Of a stretch of DNA of 63,077 nt, positions 1 to 8,536 are shown one piece after another. Position 1 is the first letter of the stretch. Each line of letters opens with the position of its first letter. The position numbers and the translations under genes are program-made. The notes beneath the pieces are model-generated. The model was given only the letters and a program-made list of their open reading frames with translations, had not been told where the DNA came from and ran no database searches. Source of the DNA: Spirochaetales bacterium (GTDB lineage Bacteria; Spirochaetota; Spirochaetia; Sphaerochaetales; Sphaerochaetaceae); contig JALEVV010000028.1 of NCBI GenBank assembly GCA_022788185.1, forward strand, positions 1 to 63,077, in the 5' to 3' direction.

Positions 1-508
1 CCATCCCCTCCAGGGCGGAAAGGGTACTTACTTTGTTTATGGTATAGAAATTCCTGGCTCCGGCATCGAACCAGCTCATTCCCAGAAGCCCGCTTCCCTT
101 TGTCTTTTTCAGGAACTCATCCCCTATCTCACCGTCAAGGACACGCCACATGTGGGCCGCGTCATCATAGAGGAATGGCAGTTCGAGGAGCTCGAACTCC
201 TTAAGATATTCGGAAAAAGTTCCCAGTGAGAAGCGGGAGAAGTCAACTCCCCCGTATATCACCTGGTCGAGGACCTCATTTTCGGTACCCAGCGCGGCAT
301 CGGAGTAGACTATTATCTTCACGCGCCCACCGGTCCGCACGCTGACCAGATCCGCAAAGTATGAAGCGGCCCTGGTGGTCGGGAACGATGCCGTCTGGTT
401 ATCAGCATAGCGCAGGATGAACTCCGGCTTCTGCACTTCGGACTCATTCTTCCCGCATGAAGGAAAGAGGAAGATTATGGACAGGAAAAGCAGGATAAGC
501 TTCTTCAT
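1..508 (-). CDS. TRAP transporter solute-binding protein (DctP family), N-terminal part
   Basis: The reading frame starts at ATG 508 and runs off the left edge, so only about 169 N-terminal residues are visible. It opens with a lipoprotein signal (MKKLILLF..., lipobox LFPSC with Cys18). The mature part reads FILRYADNQT..., then RTGGRVKIIVYSDAALGTEN, DQVIYGGVDFS and LLELPFLYDD, which is the usual DctP/TRAP binding-protein pattern. The family binds carboxylates outside the cytoplasmic membrane and delivers them to a DctQM symporter, presumably encoded beyond the edge. The start overlaps the stop of the response regulator gene (ATGA), so it is co-transcribed with the two-component system, which probably senses the same ligand. 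Confidence 0.85.
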   Translation of the reverse strand, partial: MKKLILLFLSIIFLFPSCGKNESEVQKPEFILRYADNQTASFPTTRAASYFADLVSVRTGGRVKIIVYSDAALGTENEVLDQVIYGGVDFSRFSLGTFSEYLKEFELLELPFLYDDAAHMWRVLDGEIGDEFLKKTKGSGLLGMSWFDAGARNFYTINKVSTLSALEGM

Positions 509-1281
509 GAAATATCCTTCCCGCACTTCTTCCTGTATTCGGTCGGAGTCATGCCGGTACGCTTCTTGAAGGCCCGGGCAAAGTATCCGGCACTGTCATA
601 GCCGACCATCGATGCGATCTCGCCTGTGCTTCTGAGAGGATCGGTAAGCAGGGTTCTGGCAGCCTGGATTCTTAAATCGGTGAGGTAATCGAGGAAGTTC
701 ACTCCCGTTTCCTTCTTGAAGAGAGCGGAGAAGTATGTGGGATTGAGATTCACGATGTTGCTGACCGAGTCCAGGGAGATGTCAACCGTCATGTAGTTGT
801 GCTGAAGGTACTTTTTCACCTTTCCTATCAGCTGATTTGCCCCCTCCACCTCCTCAGGTGCCCTGATGGTAGCGGCAGCCACCTGGGAAAGCTGGCGCTC
901 AGCCTCCCTCTGACCGATTGCCCTGGTAACGGCCGCAATGACGTCATCGCTGTTCACGGGCTTGAGGATATAGTCCGAGGCACCGAGCTTCAGGGCCTCC
1001 TGAGCGTAGGAAAAGAGTGGAAAGGCGGTAATGAAGATAAGCTTCACGTCAGGGTTCTCCTCCCTGATCCTGCGGGCAGCCTCAAGGCCCGAGATGCCGG
1101 GCATCTCAATGTCCATGAGGACTATGTCGGCTTCTGAAATCGTCACCATGGTAACTGCCTGCCTGCCGTTCTCCACACACCTTATATCGACGGTCTGCGC
1201 GAAGTGACGTTCAAGAATATCCCTGAGGAGCTGGCGCTCCGCATTCTCATCATCAGCAATCACAATCCTGCACATCATCAT
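505..1281 (-). CDS. Response regulator with AraC-type output domain (YesN-like)
   Basis: A 258-residue protein with an N-terminal receiver domain (acidic residues in IADDEN, phospho-acceptor Asp57 in LMDIEMPG, conserved Lys in YILKPVN) and a C-terminal AraC/XylS double helix-turn-helix (VGYDSAGYFARAFKKRTGMT, then PTEYR). Three Met codons stand at the start; the first lies a good distance from a GGAG/AGGG Shine-Dalgarno. The gene overlaps the kinase gene upstream and the TRAP binding-protein gene downstream. That arrangement points to a two-component system that controls uptake of a carboxylate or sugar acid in response to an external ligand. The ligand cannot be told from sequence. Confidence 0.9.
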   Translation of the reverse strand: MMMCRIVIADDENAERQLLRDILERHFAQTVDIRCVENGRQAVTMVTISEADIVLMDIEMPGISGLEAARRIREENPDVKLIFITAFPLFSYAQEALKLGASDYILKPVNSDDVIAAVTRAIGQREAERQLSQVAAATIRAPEEVEGANQLIGKVKKYLQHNYMTVDISLDSVSNIVNLNPTYFSALFKKETGVNFLDYLTDLRIQAARTLLTDPLRSTGEIASMVGYDSAGYFARAFKKRTGMTPTEYRKKCGKDIS

Positions 1282-2779
1282 ACTCCCTCTCCTTTTCAGC
1301 CACGGTAAACTCCACCACGGTTCCCTTTCCCATTTCAGACCTGACCGAGAGCGATCCGTTACCGCTGAGTCTCAGTCTTGCATCCACATTGTACAGGCCC
1401 AGATGATTACCGCTGGCAGACCTGTTCTTCATCCGTTCCCGGATGTAATCCAGGGTATCGGCTCCCATGCCGGCCCCATTGTCCTCAACCCTGAACATTA
1501 TCTGACCGCCATCACTTCTTACTGATATGGTCACACATCCGCCCTGCTCCAGAGGAGTCAGCCCATGCTTGAAGCAGTTCTCCACCAGAGGCTGGAGGAT
1601 GAACGACGGGACGAGCGTCTCCGTCACGTCAATGTCCCTGTCCACATGCCACTTCAGGATTATACGGTCCCCGAAGCGCTCATGATAGAGCAGGTAGAAC
1701 TCATTTACGATCCTGATCTCCTGGGAAAGAGGTGCCAGGAAATCATTACTTGCCAGTGAGTATCTGAAAAGATTGCTCAGTGCCCCGAGGAGGCGCTTGG
1801 TCTTTTCAGCACCTTCCTGCCCTGCACTGTATACAACCATGTTAAGGGTATTGAACAGGAAGTGGGGATTGATCTGGCTCCTGAGCTGCTGCAGCTGCTC
1901 ACGCTCCAGAAGGCTCTCAAGCTCCAGGGCTTCGGTTTCCCTTCTGTGTAGCTCGGCCTCCATCCTGTTCTTCTCCTCAAGCACGTGGACGGTGCTCTTC
2001 ATCGAGTTCTTCATGCCGTTGAAGACGGTCGTAAGATTCTGAATTTCCCCGGATCCCACAACGGCGACATCGGGATAATCGAGGTTTCCGCCCCCGATGG
2101 CCTCTGCCGCCCTGGTGAAGACGAGAAGGGCATTTATGGTACGTACCAGATCATGGACGAGCAGACAGCCCGAGAGGATCATCAGCACGAGCAGCACGTT
2201 CTGCAGCTTCGTTATGACCTGATCCTCCTCACTGAGCTCGGTGTAAAGCCGTCCGCTCTCACCGATGAACTCCTCCAGAAGGCTTCGCGTGTACTTGGCC
2301 AGATAAGTCCGGCACCCGGAGGCCTTCTCATAGTACACTTCCCGGGCAGCGGCAGTGTTGTTGGTAAGAAGATACTCCGTTATCTGGGTAAGATATCCGG
2401 TGAAGGTACCATAAACTGTAACAGCGGCCTCGGAGAGCACATACTCACTCTCGGTAAGCTCATCCTGAAAGGCGATCATATGATCCACAAGGGGCTTCGA
2501 ATCCGTAAGAAACGACTTTCTCCTGACCACAAGCTCTGATATGTCACCGTAATCCCAGCGGAAGGAAGCGAGGAAGTGCCCCTCATCCTCGATTAAAGCC
2601 AGCAGATCGGAAATGCAGTCCATCTGCTCCGATCGCCTCAGAATCGGGGAGAGCACTTCCTTGTTGCGGTAATCGGAAACTGAAATCTGGAAAATGAGGA
2701 CAAGCAGGAACACTACCAGAAAAAGAAACACCCTGGTAATGGACGAATAGCCTGTCTTCTTATTATTACTCTCTCCCAT
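1253..2779 (-). CDS. Sensor histidine kinase, YesM/LytS-like
   Basis: About 508 residues from the ATG at 2779 (a TTG 36 bases further upstream is also open; neither has a clear ribosome site). One transmembrane segment near the N-terminus (VFLFLVVFLLVLIFQI), an extracytoplasmic region of about 150 residues, a second segment (VLLVLMILSGCLLV), a HAMP-like linker and a coiled coil precede the His_kinase motif QINPHFLFNTLN, whose His is about residue 305. A HATPase domain follows (LVENCFKHG as N box, VEDNGAGM as G1). This is the partner of the response regulator that follows and overlaps it. Kinases of this group usually sit beside AraC-type regulators and transport genes. Confidence 0.88.
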   Translation of the reverse strand: MGESNNKKTGYSSITRVFLFLVVFLLVLIFQISVSDYRNKEVLSPILRRSEQMDCISDLLALIEDEGHFLASFRWDYGDISELVVRRKSFLTDSKPLVDHMIAFQDELTESEYVLSEAAVTVYGTFTGYLTQITEYLLTNNTAAAREVYYEKASGCRTYLAKYTRSLLEEFIGESGRLYTELSEEDQVITKLQNVLLVLMILSGCLLVHDLVRTINALLVFTRAAEAIGGGNLDYPDVAVVGSGEIQNLTTVFNGMKNSMKSTVHVLEEKNRMEAELHRRETEALELESLLEREQLQQLRSQINPHFLFNTLNMVVYSAGQEGAEKTKRLLGALSNLFRYSLASNDFLAPLSQEIRIVNEFYLLYHERFGDRIILKWHVDRDIDVTETLVPSFILQPLVENCFKHGLTPLEQGGCVTISVRSDGGQIMFRVEDNGAGMGADTLDYIRERMKNRSASGNHLGLYNVDARLRLSGNGSLSVRSEMGKGTVVEFTVAEKEREYDDVQDCDC

Positions 2780-2837
2780 ATCAGATAGACTAACACGGCA
2801 CTTTGGACTGTTCAAGTCAGTGGTGAAAGGTTATCAT

Positions 2838-3365
2838 GTGCCCATGACGATAGACTGTAAAATCTCTGAAAAGATGTTCCGCGACTTCACGCTCTTCGAT
2901 ATTCTCAGACGCAGGAAGCAGTGGAAGAGCCCCGTGATATTCTCGGCCATACTGACATTCTCCGCCGTCATCTGCTTCATAATGCACGCCAAAGACGGTG
3001 CAGTCCTGCTGGGAGCCGTCCTTCTCGCGGTGGGCCTCGGCATGCCTGCAGTGTACTTTCTCACCTTCTTCGCATCACTGAAGAAACAGGTCCGCCTCCA
3101 GAAACTGGATCCGCCCAGAACAGTGTACACCGTTACTCTCACCGATGCTGCCGACGGGATAAGGATTTCCAACGGCAGGGAGAGCGCATCTTACCGCTGG
3201 GACAGGGCTTACCACGCCTACCTGACGGATGAATGCATCTATCTCTACATGACAGCCGACCGTGCATTCATCATTCCGGCAAAGGACAGGGCGGCAGTGA
3301 AAATGGTACGCCGCAACATGCAGGGCCGGGTAACGGCAGACAACACTACACAAAAAAAACGATAA
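2838..3365 (+). CDS. YcxB-like two-pass membrane protein
   Basis: A small protein of about 175 residues. It has two adjacent hydrophobic segments (VIFSAILTFSAVICFIMHA and AVLLGAVLLAVGLGMPAVYF) and a soluble C-terminal part resembling the YcxB-like domain (SYRWDRAYHAYLTDECIYLY, followed by AFIIPAKD). GTG at 2838, seven bases after AAAGG, is the best-placed start; ATG 2844 is the alternative. It is transcribed divergently from the histidine kinase gene and ends before a strong terminator, so it seems to be a single-gene unit. The molecular function of the family is unknown. Confidence 0.6.
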   Translation: MPMTIDCKISEKMFRDFTLFDILRRRKQWKSPVIFSAILTFSAVICFIMHAKDGAVLLGAVLLAVGLGMPAVYFLTFFASLKKQVRLQKLDPPRTVYTVTLTDAADGIRISNGRESASYRWDRAYHAYLTDECIYLYMTADRAFIIPAKDRAAVKMVRRNMQGRVTADNTTQKKR

Positions 3366-3408
3366 CTTTGCAATACACTTCCATATCTCCATCATAGGAA
3401 GCGAATTA

Positions 3409-3439
3409 GGGGGGAAAACACCGGTTTTCCTCCCTTTTT
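3409..3439 (+). terminator. Rho-independent terminator after the YcxB-like gene
   Basis: An 11-bp stem (GGGGGGAAAAC pairing with GTTTTCCTCCC, one G-U pair) with an ACCG loop is followed by TTTTT. It ends transcription of the preceding gene and insulates nrdD. Confidence 0.85.
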
Positions 3440-3509
3440 CCCACCTCATGAAAATGAAACCCTTTTGGCATAATAGTTATATAGTTTCGATTGCCCAATT
3501 TTGAGTACA

Positions 3510-3525
3510 ACACTATATATGGTGT
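3510..3525 (+). promoter_or_regulatory. NrdR-like box upstream of nrdD
   Basis: ACACTATATATGGTGT closely resembles the palindromic NrdR-box consensus (acaCtATATatagtgt type) found before ribonucleotide reductase genes, where the repressor NrdR senses ATP/dATP. It lies 94 bases before the nrdD start, just upstream of a good promoter. A weaker AT-rich partner (3472-3487) is 38 bp away; that is not the usual 31-32 bp spacing, so only one box is called. No nrdR gene is present in the window. Confidence 0.55.
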
Positions 3526-3566
3526 ACTCAATAAATCACCCACCCTTAGTATGGTATATTATCCCC

Positions 3567-3595
3567 TTGCATTCAAATTTGGACTGTGCTATGGT
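3567..3595 (+). promoter_or_regulatory. Probable sigma-70-type promoter of nrdD
   Basis: TTGCAT (3567-3572) and TATGGT (3590-3595) are separated by 17 bases. Transcription would start near 3602, giving a short leader that carries the GAGG ribosome site before ATG 3620. Confidence 0.5.
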
Positions 3596-3619
3596 AAGAG
3601 TCGTCCGAGGTAATCAATA

Positions 3620-5776
3620 ATGAAGGTAATCAAAAGAAACGGGTCAGAAGTTGACTTCGATATCAACAAGATAATCACGGCCATTTCAAAGGCAAATGAT
3701 GCCAATGTGGCCCATGAACTTTCAGACAGCCAGATAAGAGAGGCTGCAGAATACATTCAGTACAAATGCGACAAGCTCAACAGAGCCGCATCGGTTGAGG
3801 AAATCCAGGATATGGTCGAGAACCAGATCATGGCAAACGGTGCCTTCGAGGTCGCAAAGGAATATGTCCGTTACCGCTATCAGAGATCCCTTGTCAGAAA
3901 GGCAAACACCACCGATGACAGAATCCTCAGCCTCATTGAGTGCAATAATGAGGAGATCAAGCAGGAGAACTCCAACAAGAACCCCATAGTCAACAGCGTT
4001 CAGAGAGACTATATGGCCGGTGAAGTCAGCAGGGACATCTCTGCCCGTCTGCTGCTCCCGAAGGAGATCGTCGATGCGGACAAGGAAGGCATCATCCACT
4101 TCCACGACACAGACTACTATGCACAGCACATGCACAACTGTGATCTCGTCAACCTTGAGGACATGCTCCAGAACGGAACAGTCATCAGCGAGACCATGAT
4201 CGAGAAGCCCCACAGCTTCTCCACCGCATGCAACATCGCAACCCAGATCATCGCACAGGTTGCTTCCAACCAGTACGGCGGCCAGTCCATCTCCCTTGCC
4301 CACCTCGCACCCTTCGTCCAGATCTCTAGGGAAAAGATCAGAAGGAACGTTGATGAAGAGATCGAGATGCTCGGTGTCCAGGCTACCGATGAGGTCAAGT
4401 CAGAGATTGTCGAGAAGAGACTCCTTGACGAGATCAGGAAGGGTGTTCAGACCATCCAGTACCAGGTGATTACCCTCATGACCACCAACGGACAGGCTCC
4501 GTTCCTCACGGTCTTCATGTATCTCAACGAGGCAAAGAACGAGGCTGAGAAGCACGACCTTGCCCTCATCATCGAGGAGATGCTCCACCAGAGGATCACG
4601 GGTGTCAAGAACGAGGCAGGTGTCTGGATCACACCGGCATTCCCCAAACTCATCTACGTCCTTGAGGAGGACAACGTGCGTGAGGGTACACCCTACTTCT
4701 ACCTCACCAAGCTTGCTGCCAAGTGCTCTGCAAAGAGACTTGTTCCCGACTACATCTCAGAGAAGAAGATGAAGGAGCTCAAGGAAGGAAACTGCTTCCC
4801 CGTAATGGGCTGCCGCTCAGCCCTCTCCCCCTGGAAGGATGAGAACGGAAACTACAAGTTCTACGGAAGATTCAATCAGGGTGTCGTGACGATCAACCTC
4901 GTCGATGTCGCACTCTCATCCCATAAGGACATGGACCAGTTCTGGAAGATCTTCGACGAGCGTCTCGATCTCTGCTACAGGGCCCTCATGTGCCGCCACA
5001 ACAGACTCAAGGGCACGCTTTCCGATGCAGCCCCCATCCTCTGGCAGAACGGTGCAATCGCAAGGCTCAAAAAGGGAGAGCCCATCGACAAGCTCCTTTT
5101 CGGAGGATACTCAACGATCTCCCTCGGTTATGCAGGTCTCTGCGAGTGCGTGCGCTACATGACGGGCGTGAGCCACACCGATCCCAAGGCAACAGGCTTT
5201 GCCCTGGACATCATGAAGCACATGAACGACATGTGTGCCAAGTGGAAGGCTGAGACGAACATCGCATTCTCACCCTACGGAACACCGATCGAGAGCACGA
5301 CCTACAAGTTCGCAAAGTGCCTCCAGAGAAGATTCGGAATCATCGAGGGCGTGACAGACAAGGGCTACATCACCAACAGCTATCACGTCAACGTCACCGA
5401 GGAAATCGATGCCTTCTCCAAGCTTAAGTTCGAGGCTCAGTTCCAGGCTCTCTCCACAGGCGGTGCCGTCAGCTACGTTGAGGTTCCCAACATGCAGAAC
5501 AACCTCGATGCGGTAATCGCAGTGATTCAGTTCATCTACGACAACATCATGTATGCCGAGCTGAACACCAAGTCCGACTACTGCCAGAAGTGCGGTTATG
5601 ACGGCGAGATCAGGATCGTGAACGACAACGGCAAGCTCGTCTGGGAGTGCCCCAACTGCGGCAACCGCGATCAGGATACGATGAACGTCGCAAGACGCAC
5701 ATGCGGCTACATCGGTACCCAGTACTGGAACCAGGGAAGGACCGAAGAGATCAAGGACAGGGTAATGCACCTCTGA
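3620..5776 (+). CDS. nrdD: Anaerobic ribonucleoside-triphosphate reductase (class III)
   Basis: A 718-residue cytoplasmic glycyl-radical enzyme that reduces ribonucleotides to deoxyribonucleotides without oxygen. The N-terminus (MKVIKRNGSEVDFDINKI) is an ATP-cone that binds ATP/dATP for overall activity control. The middle holds the catalytic region (NCFPVMGCRSALSPW). The C-terminus has a zinc-binding pair of CxxC motifs (CQKCGYDGE and CPNCGNRD) and the glycyl-radical loop RRTCGYIGTQYWNQGR. Length and domain order are those of full-length NrdD. nrdG follows after a terminator-like hairpin and encodes the activase. Control by NrdR is suggested by the upstream box. Confidence 0.97.
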   Translation: MKVIKRNGSEVDFDINKIITAISKANDANVAHELSDSQIREAAEYIQYKCDKLNRAASVEEIQDMVENQIMANGAFEVAKEYVRYRYQRSLVRKANTTDDRILSLIECNNEEIKQENSNKNPIVNSVQRDYMAGEVSRDISARLLLPKEIVDADKEGIIHFHDTDYYAQHMHNCDLVNLEDMLQNGTVISETMIEKPHSFSTACNIATQIIAQVASNQYGGQSISLAHLAPFVQISREKIRRNVDEEIEMLGVQATDEVKSEIVEKRLLDEIRKGVQTIQYQVITLMTTNGQAPFLTVFMYLNEAKNEAEKHDLALIIEEMLHQRITGVKNEAGVWITPAFPKLIYVLEEDNVREGTPYFYLTKLAAKCSAKRLVPDYISEKKMKELKEGNCFPVMGCRSALSPWKDENGNYKFYGRFNQGVVTINLVDVALSSHKDMDQFWKIFDERLDLCYRALMCRHNRLKGTLSDAAPILWQNGAIARLKKGEPIDKLLFGGYSTISLGYAGLCECVRYMTGVSHTDPKATGFALDIMKHMNDMCAKWKAETNIAFSPYGTPIESTTYKFAKCLQRRFGIIEGVTDKGYITNSYHVNVTEEIDAFSKLKFEAQFQALSTGGAVSYVEVPNMQNNLDAVIAVIQFIYDNIMYAELNTKSDYCQKCGYDGEIRIVNDNGKLVWECPNCGNRDQDTMNVARRTCGYIGTQYWNQGRTEEIKDRVMHL

Positions 5777-5802
5777 TACCTCTGACCGGGTTTTGACAAC
5801 AG

Positions 5803-5830
5803 AGAGGACATCCGGGCGATGTCCTCTTTT
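5803..5830 (+). terminator. Hairpin terminator between nrdD and nrdG
   Basis: A perfect 10-bp stem (AGAGGACATC / GATGTCCTCT, loop CGGGC) is followed by TTTTATTT. It probably lowers nrdG transcript level relative to nrdD, fitting the small amounts needed of the activase. Confidence 0.8.
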
Positions 5831-5845
5831 ATTTGAGGATCACCT

Positions 5846-6382
5846 ATGAATTACGCAAATATCAAATACTGTGACATCGCCAACGGCGTTGGAGTAAGGA
5901 CTTCCCTCTTCGTTTCCGGGTGCAGGCATCACTGCAAGGACTGCTTCAACGCCATGGCCTGGGACTTTGCCTACGGAAAACCATTCACCGAGGAAGTGGA
6001 AAATCAGATAATAAAATCCCTGGAGCCCTTCTATATCAAAGGGCTCACCCTGCTGGGAGGAGAGCCGATGGAAAAGGAAAACCAGGAAGCGGTCCTCCAT
6101 CTTCTGAAAAGGGTCAGGGCTGCCCACCCGGAAAAATCCATCTGGGTCTACTCAGGATTCACCCTTGAGGAGCTTCTGGGAGAAGTACCCTCCCGTGCCG
6201 CAACTCCTGAAGCAAAGAAAATCCTTGCTCTTTCCGACGTGCTCGTCGACGGCAGGTTCATCGCTGAGGAGAAGGATATCTCCCTGCAGTTCAGGGGAAG
6301 CCGCAACCAGAGAATCATCGAGCTCAGGCCAACGCTTGAAAGCGGTGAAATCGTCTGGTGGCAGGACCCGATCAATGTCTGA
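5846..6382 (+). CDS. nrdG: Anaerobic ribonucleotide reductase activating protein
   Basis: A 178-residue radical SAM protein. It uses a [4Fe-4S] cluster and S-adenosylmethionine to install the glycyl radical on NrdD. The cluster motif is GCRHHCKDCFN (C-x3-C-x2-C), followed by the family landmarks GLTLLGGEP and VDGRF. The start ATG 5846 has GAGGATC upstream. It lies 70 bases after nrdD on the same strand, separated by a hairpin that allows partial read-through. Confidence 0.95.
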   Translation: MNYANIKYCDIANGVGVRTSLFVSGCRHHCKDCFNAMAWDFAYGKPFTEEVENQIIKSLEPFYIKGLTLLGGEPMEKENQEAVLHLLKRVRAAHPEKSIWVYSGFTLEELLGEVPSRAATPEAKKILALSDVLVDGRFIAEEKDISLQFRGSRNQRIIELRPTLESGEIVWWQDPINV

Positions 6383-6402
6383 ATGAAAAAGAGGCAGAAT
6401 AT

Positions 6403-7095
6403 ATGAGTATACATAACAGTGCAAAACCCGGTGAGATCGCTCCCTCCGTCCTCATGCCCGGCGATCCGGTAAGGGCAAGGTTCATTGCTGAAAATTTCCT
6501 TGAGAACGCGGTACTTGTGAATGAAGTCCGCGGTGCCCTTGCCTTCACAGGTAAATACAAAGGCGTTTCCGTATCCGTGATGGCCAGCGGCATGGGAGAC
6601 GGCTCAATGGGAATCTACTCCCATGAACTCTTCGACGAGTACGATGTTCAGAGGATAATAAGAGTCGGATCCGCAGGAGCAATCTCAGACCGCCTGAAGC
6701 TCGGTGACGTAATTGCCGCAGTGTCCGCAAGCACCGATTCAGGGTACCTTAACCACTATAACTTCCCGGGAACGTTTGCGCCCACCGCTTCTCCGGCACT
6801 TCTCAGAAAACTGATAAAGACCGATGATTCGGTAATCCTCGGGTCGGTCTTCTCCACACCCGTGTTCTACTGCGAGGACTCATACTTCGATCCATGCAGG
6901 AAGATGGGGCTGCTGGCAGTCGAGATGGAAGCCGCCGTGCTCTATGCAAATGCGGCTGAGCTGGGAAAGGATGCCCTGGCACTGCTGACGATCTCAGACA
7001 TAATAGGACGCCCTGAGGCCCTGAGCGCCAAGGAAAGGGAGGAAACCTTCACTTCCATGATAAAAACCGCATTGGAAGTGGCAGTGGGTTTCTGA
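6403..7095 (+). CDS. deoD: Purine-nucleoside phosphorylase, DeoD type
   Basis: About 230 residues from ATG 6403 (GAGG eight bases upstream). It phosphorolyses purine (deoxy)nucleosides to free base and (deoxy)ribose 1-phosphate in the cytoplasm. The low-molecular-weight hexameric family is recognised by VLMPGDPVRARFIAE, RVGSAGAI (phosphate site), AVEMEAAVLY (ribose/purine contacts) and LTISD, whose Asp is the catalytic acid. The gene lies 20 bases after nrdG, so reductase activation and nucleoside salvage may share a transcript. Confidence 0.95.
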   Translation: MSIHNSAKPGEIAPSVLMPGDPVRARFIAENFLENAVLVNEVRGALAFTGKYKGVSVSVMASGMGDGSMGIYSHELFDEYDVQRIIRVGSAGAISDRLKLGDVIAAVSASTDSGYLNHYNFPGTFAPTASPALLRKLIKTDDSVILGSVFSTPVFYCEDSYFDPCRKMGLLAVEMEAAVLYANAAELGKDALALLTISDIIGRPEALSAKEREETFTSMIKTALEVAVGF

Positions 7096-7116
7096 AGGGA
7101 AATTCCCTCACCTACC

Positions 7117-7144
7117 TTGACGTAAAAGCGGCAAAAACTATATT
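7117..7144 (+). promoter_or_regulatory. Strong promoter of the ATP-grasp operon
   Basis: TTGACG (7117-7122) and TATATT (7139-7144) with a 16-base spacer. It lies between deoD and the ATP-grasp gene and directs transcription through the hairpin leader just downstream. Confidence 0.65.
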
Positions 7145-7151
7145 GTGGTTT

Positions 7152-7196
7152 TCAGAACAAAGACGTTCTGCCAAGACGGCAGAGCGTCTTTTTTTA
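7152..7196 (+). promoter_or_regulatory. Attenuator-like leader hairpins before the ATP-grasp operon
   Basis: A 12-bp hairpin (AGACGTTCTGCC / GGCAGAGCGTCT, one G-U pair) with a run of T sits in the predicted 5' leader, 20 bases before the first start codon. An alternative stem, CAGAAC (7152-7157) with GTTCTG (7165-7170), cannot form together with it. Terminator and antiterminator placed like this suggest conditional attenuation; a simple end of the deoD transcript is the other reading. Confidence 0.6.
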
Positions 7197-7216
7197 CTTT
7201 CCGGGAGGATGAGAAA

Positions 7217-8536
7217 ATGTCAGGCTTTGAATTACTCAGAAACACTGAAGCGATCAATGAGCTGCTGGCCCGTTACGGAGTGAAGTTCGGTATATACAAG
7301 AACGGGGTCTTCAATGAACAGCTCTTTCCCTTCGATCCTATTCCGCGCGTCATTCCCAAAAAGGATTTCGCCTATCTTGAGAAGGGACTCATCCAGCGTG
7401 TTGATGCCCTTAACCTCTTCATCGATGATATCTACACGGACAAGAGGATAATCAGTGACGGCGTCATACCCGAGGAATTCATCTACAACTCCCCCGGATA
7501 CCTGAAGCAGTGCGAAGGCATCGTTCCGAGGCTTAGGGTCCATTCACACATCTCGGGAATAGATCTGGTGGAAGGAAAGGATGACAACTGGTACATTCTG
7601 GAGGATAACCTCCATGTTCCCTCCGGTGCCTCCTACCCCATGATCGCAAGGGACCTGTGCAGAAGGGCATCCCCCGCCACCTTCAGGACAAACCACATAA
7701 TAGACAACAGGAACTATGCCGTAATGCTCAGGGAGATGATGGACAGCGTCAATACGGGAGGACTGAATGTCATTCTGACGCCGGGCAGGTACAATGCCGC
7801 CTACTTCGAGCACTCCTTCCTTGCAGAGCAGACAGGCTCCGTCCTTGCGGGAGGAAGCGAGCTGACCGTTGAAAACGGAGTTCTCTACTTCATCGGCTTT
7901 GACGGCAGGAAGGAGAAGGTCGGCGCCCTTTACAGGAGGATCAGCGACGATTTCCTTGACCCGCTTACCTTCAACGAGGAATCACTCATCGGCATTCCCC
8001 ACGTCTTTGAGGCTTACATGAAGGGCAACGTCAGCATCATCAATGCCCCCGGAAACGGAGTAGCCGATGACAAGGGTATCTACTACTTCGTGCCCCGCAT
8101 GATCAAATACTATCTCGGAGAGGATGCTATCCTCAGCAATGCACCGACCTATCTCCCCTTCTACAAAGAGGATATGGACTACGTGCTTGCCCACTTCGAC
8201 GACCTCGTCCTCAAGGACGTGGCAGAGGCTGGCGGTTACGGGGTATTCTTCGGCAACAAGCTTTCAAAGGAGCAGAAGGAGGACTTCATCGCCCTGCTCA
8301 AGGCCGAACCGAGACGCTTCATCGCACAGGAAGTCATTGACTTCAAGGACATTGAGATTCAGGAAGGAAATGAGCTGGTACCGAGGAAAGCTGATCTCAG
8401 GGCATTCGTGCTCTCGGGACGGGACACTAAGGTTTGGCCGAGCGGACTCACCAGATTCTCAAGGAAAGCAGATTCATTCATCGTCAACTCATCACAGGGA
8501 GGAGGATTTAAGGACACATGGGTATTATCTCTGTAG
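7217..8536 (+). CDS. Circularly permuted ATP-grasp protein (type 2)
   Basis: About 439 residues from ATG 7217, which has GGGAGG upstream. It belongs to the circularly permuted ATP-grasp family (formerly DUF404/DUF407); recognisable segments are FPFDPIPRVIP, NSPGYLKQCEG, YILEDNLHVPSGASYP, APGNGVADDKGIYYFVPRMI, LKDVAEAGGYGVFFG and DLRAFVLSG. ATP-grasp enzymes join a carboxylate to an amine using ATP. Together with alpha-E and transglutaminase-like proteins this family is thought to make or attach a short peptide, but no substrate is firmly known. It is the first gene of a five-gene overlapping operon. Confidence 0.88.
   Translation: MSGFELLRNTEAINELLARYGVKFGIYKNGVFNEQLFPFDPIPRVIPKKDFAYLEKGLIQRVDALNLFIDDIYTDKRIISDGVIPEEFIYNSPGYLKQCEGIVPRLRVHSHISGIDLVEGKDDNWYILEDNLHVPSGASYPMIARDLCRRASPATFRTNHIIDNRNYAVMLREMMDSVNTGGLNVILTPGRYNAAYFEHSFLAEQTGSVLAGGSELTVENGVLYFIGFDGRKEKVGALYRRISDDFLDPLTFNEESLIGIPHVFEAYMKGNVSIINAPGNGVADDKGIYYFVPRMIKYYLGEDAILSNAPTYLPFYKEDMDYVLAHFDDLVLKDVAEAGGYGVFFGNKLSKEQKEDFIALLKAEPRRFIAQEVIDFKDIEIQEGNELVPRKADLRAFVLSGRDTKVWPSGLTRFSRKADSFIVNSSQGGGFKDTWVLSL

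Noticed and set aside
3472-3487. A second NrdR box
   Set aside because: It is only partly palindromic and 38 bp from the main box, out of the usual 31-32 bp spacing.
3722-4303. Long frames antisense to nrdD (also 5270-5770)
   Set aside because: They lie wholly inside a highly conserved gene, have no ribosome sites and resemble no family; codon bias of nrdD explains them.
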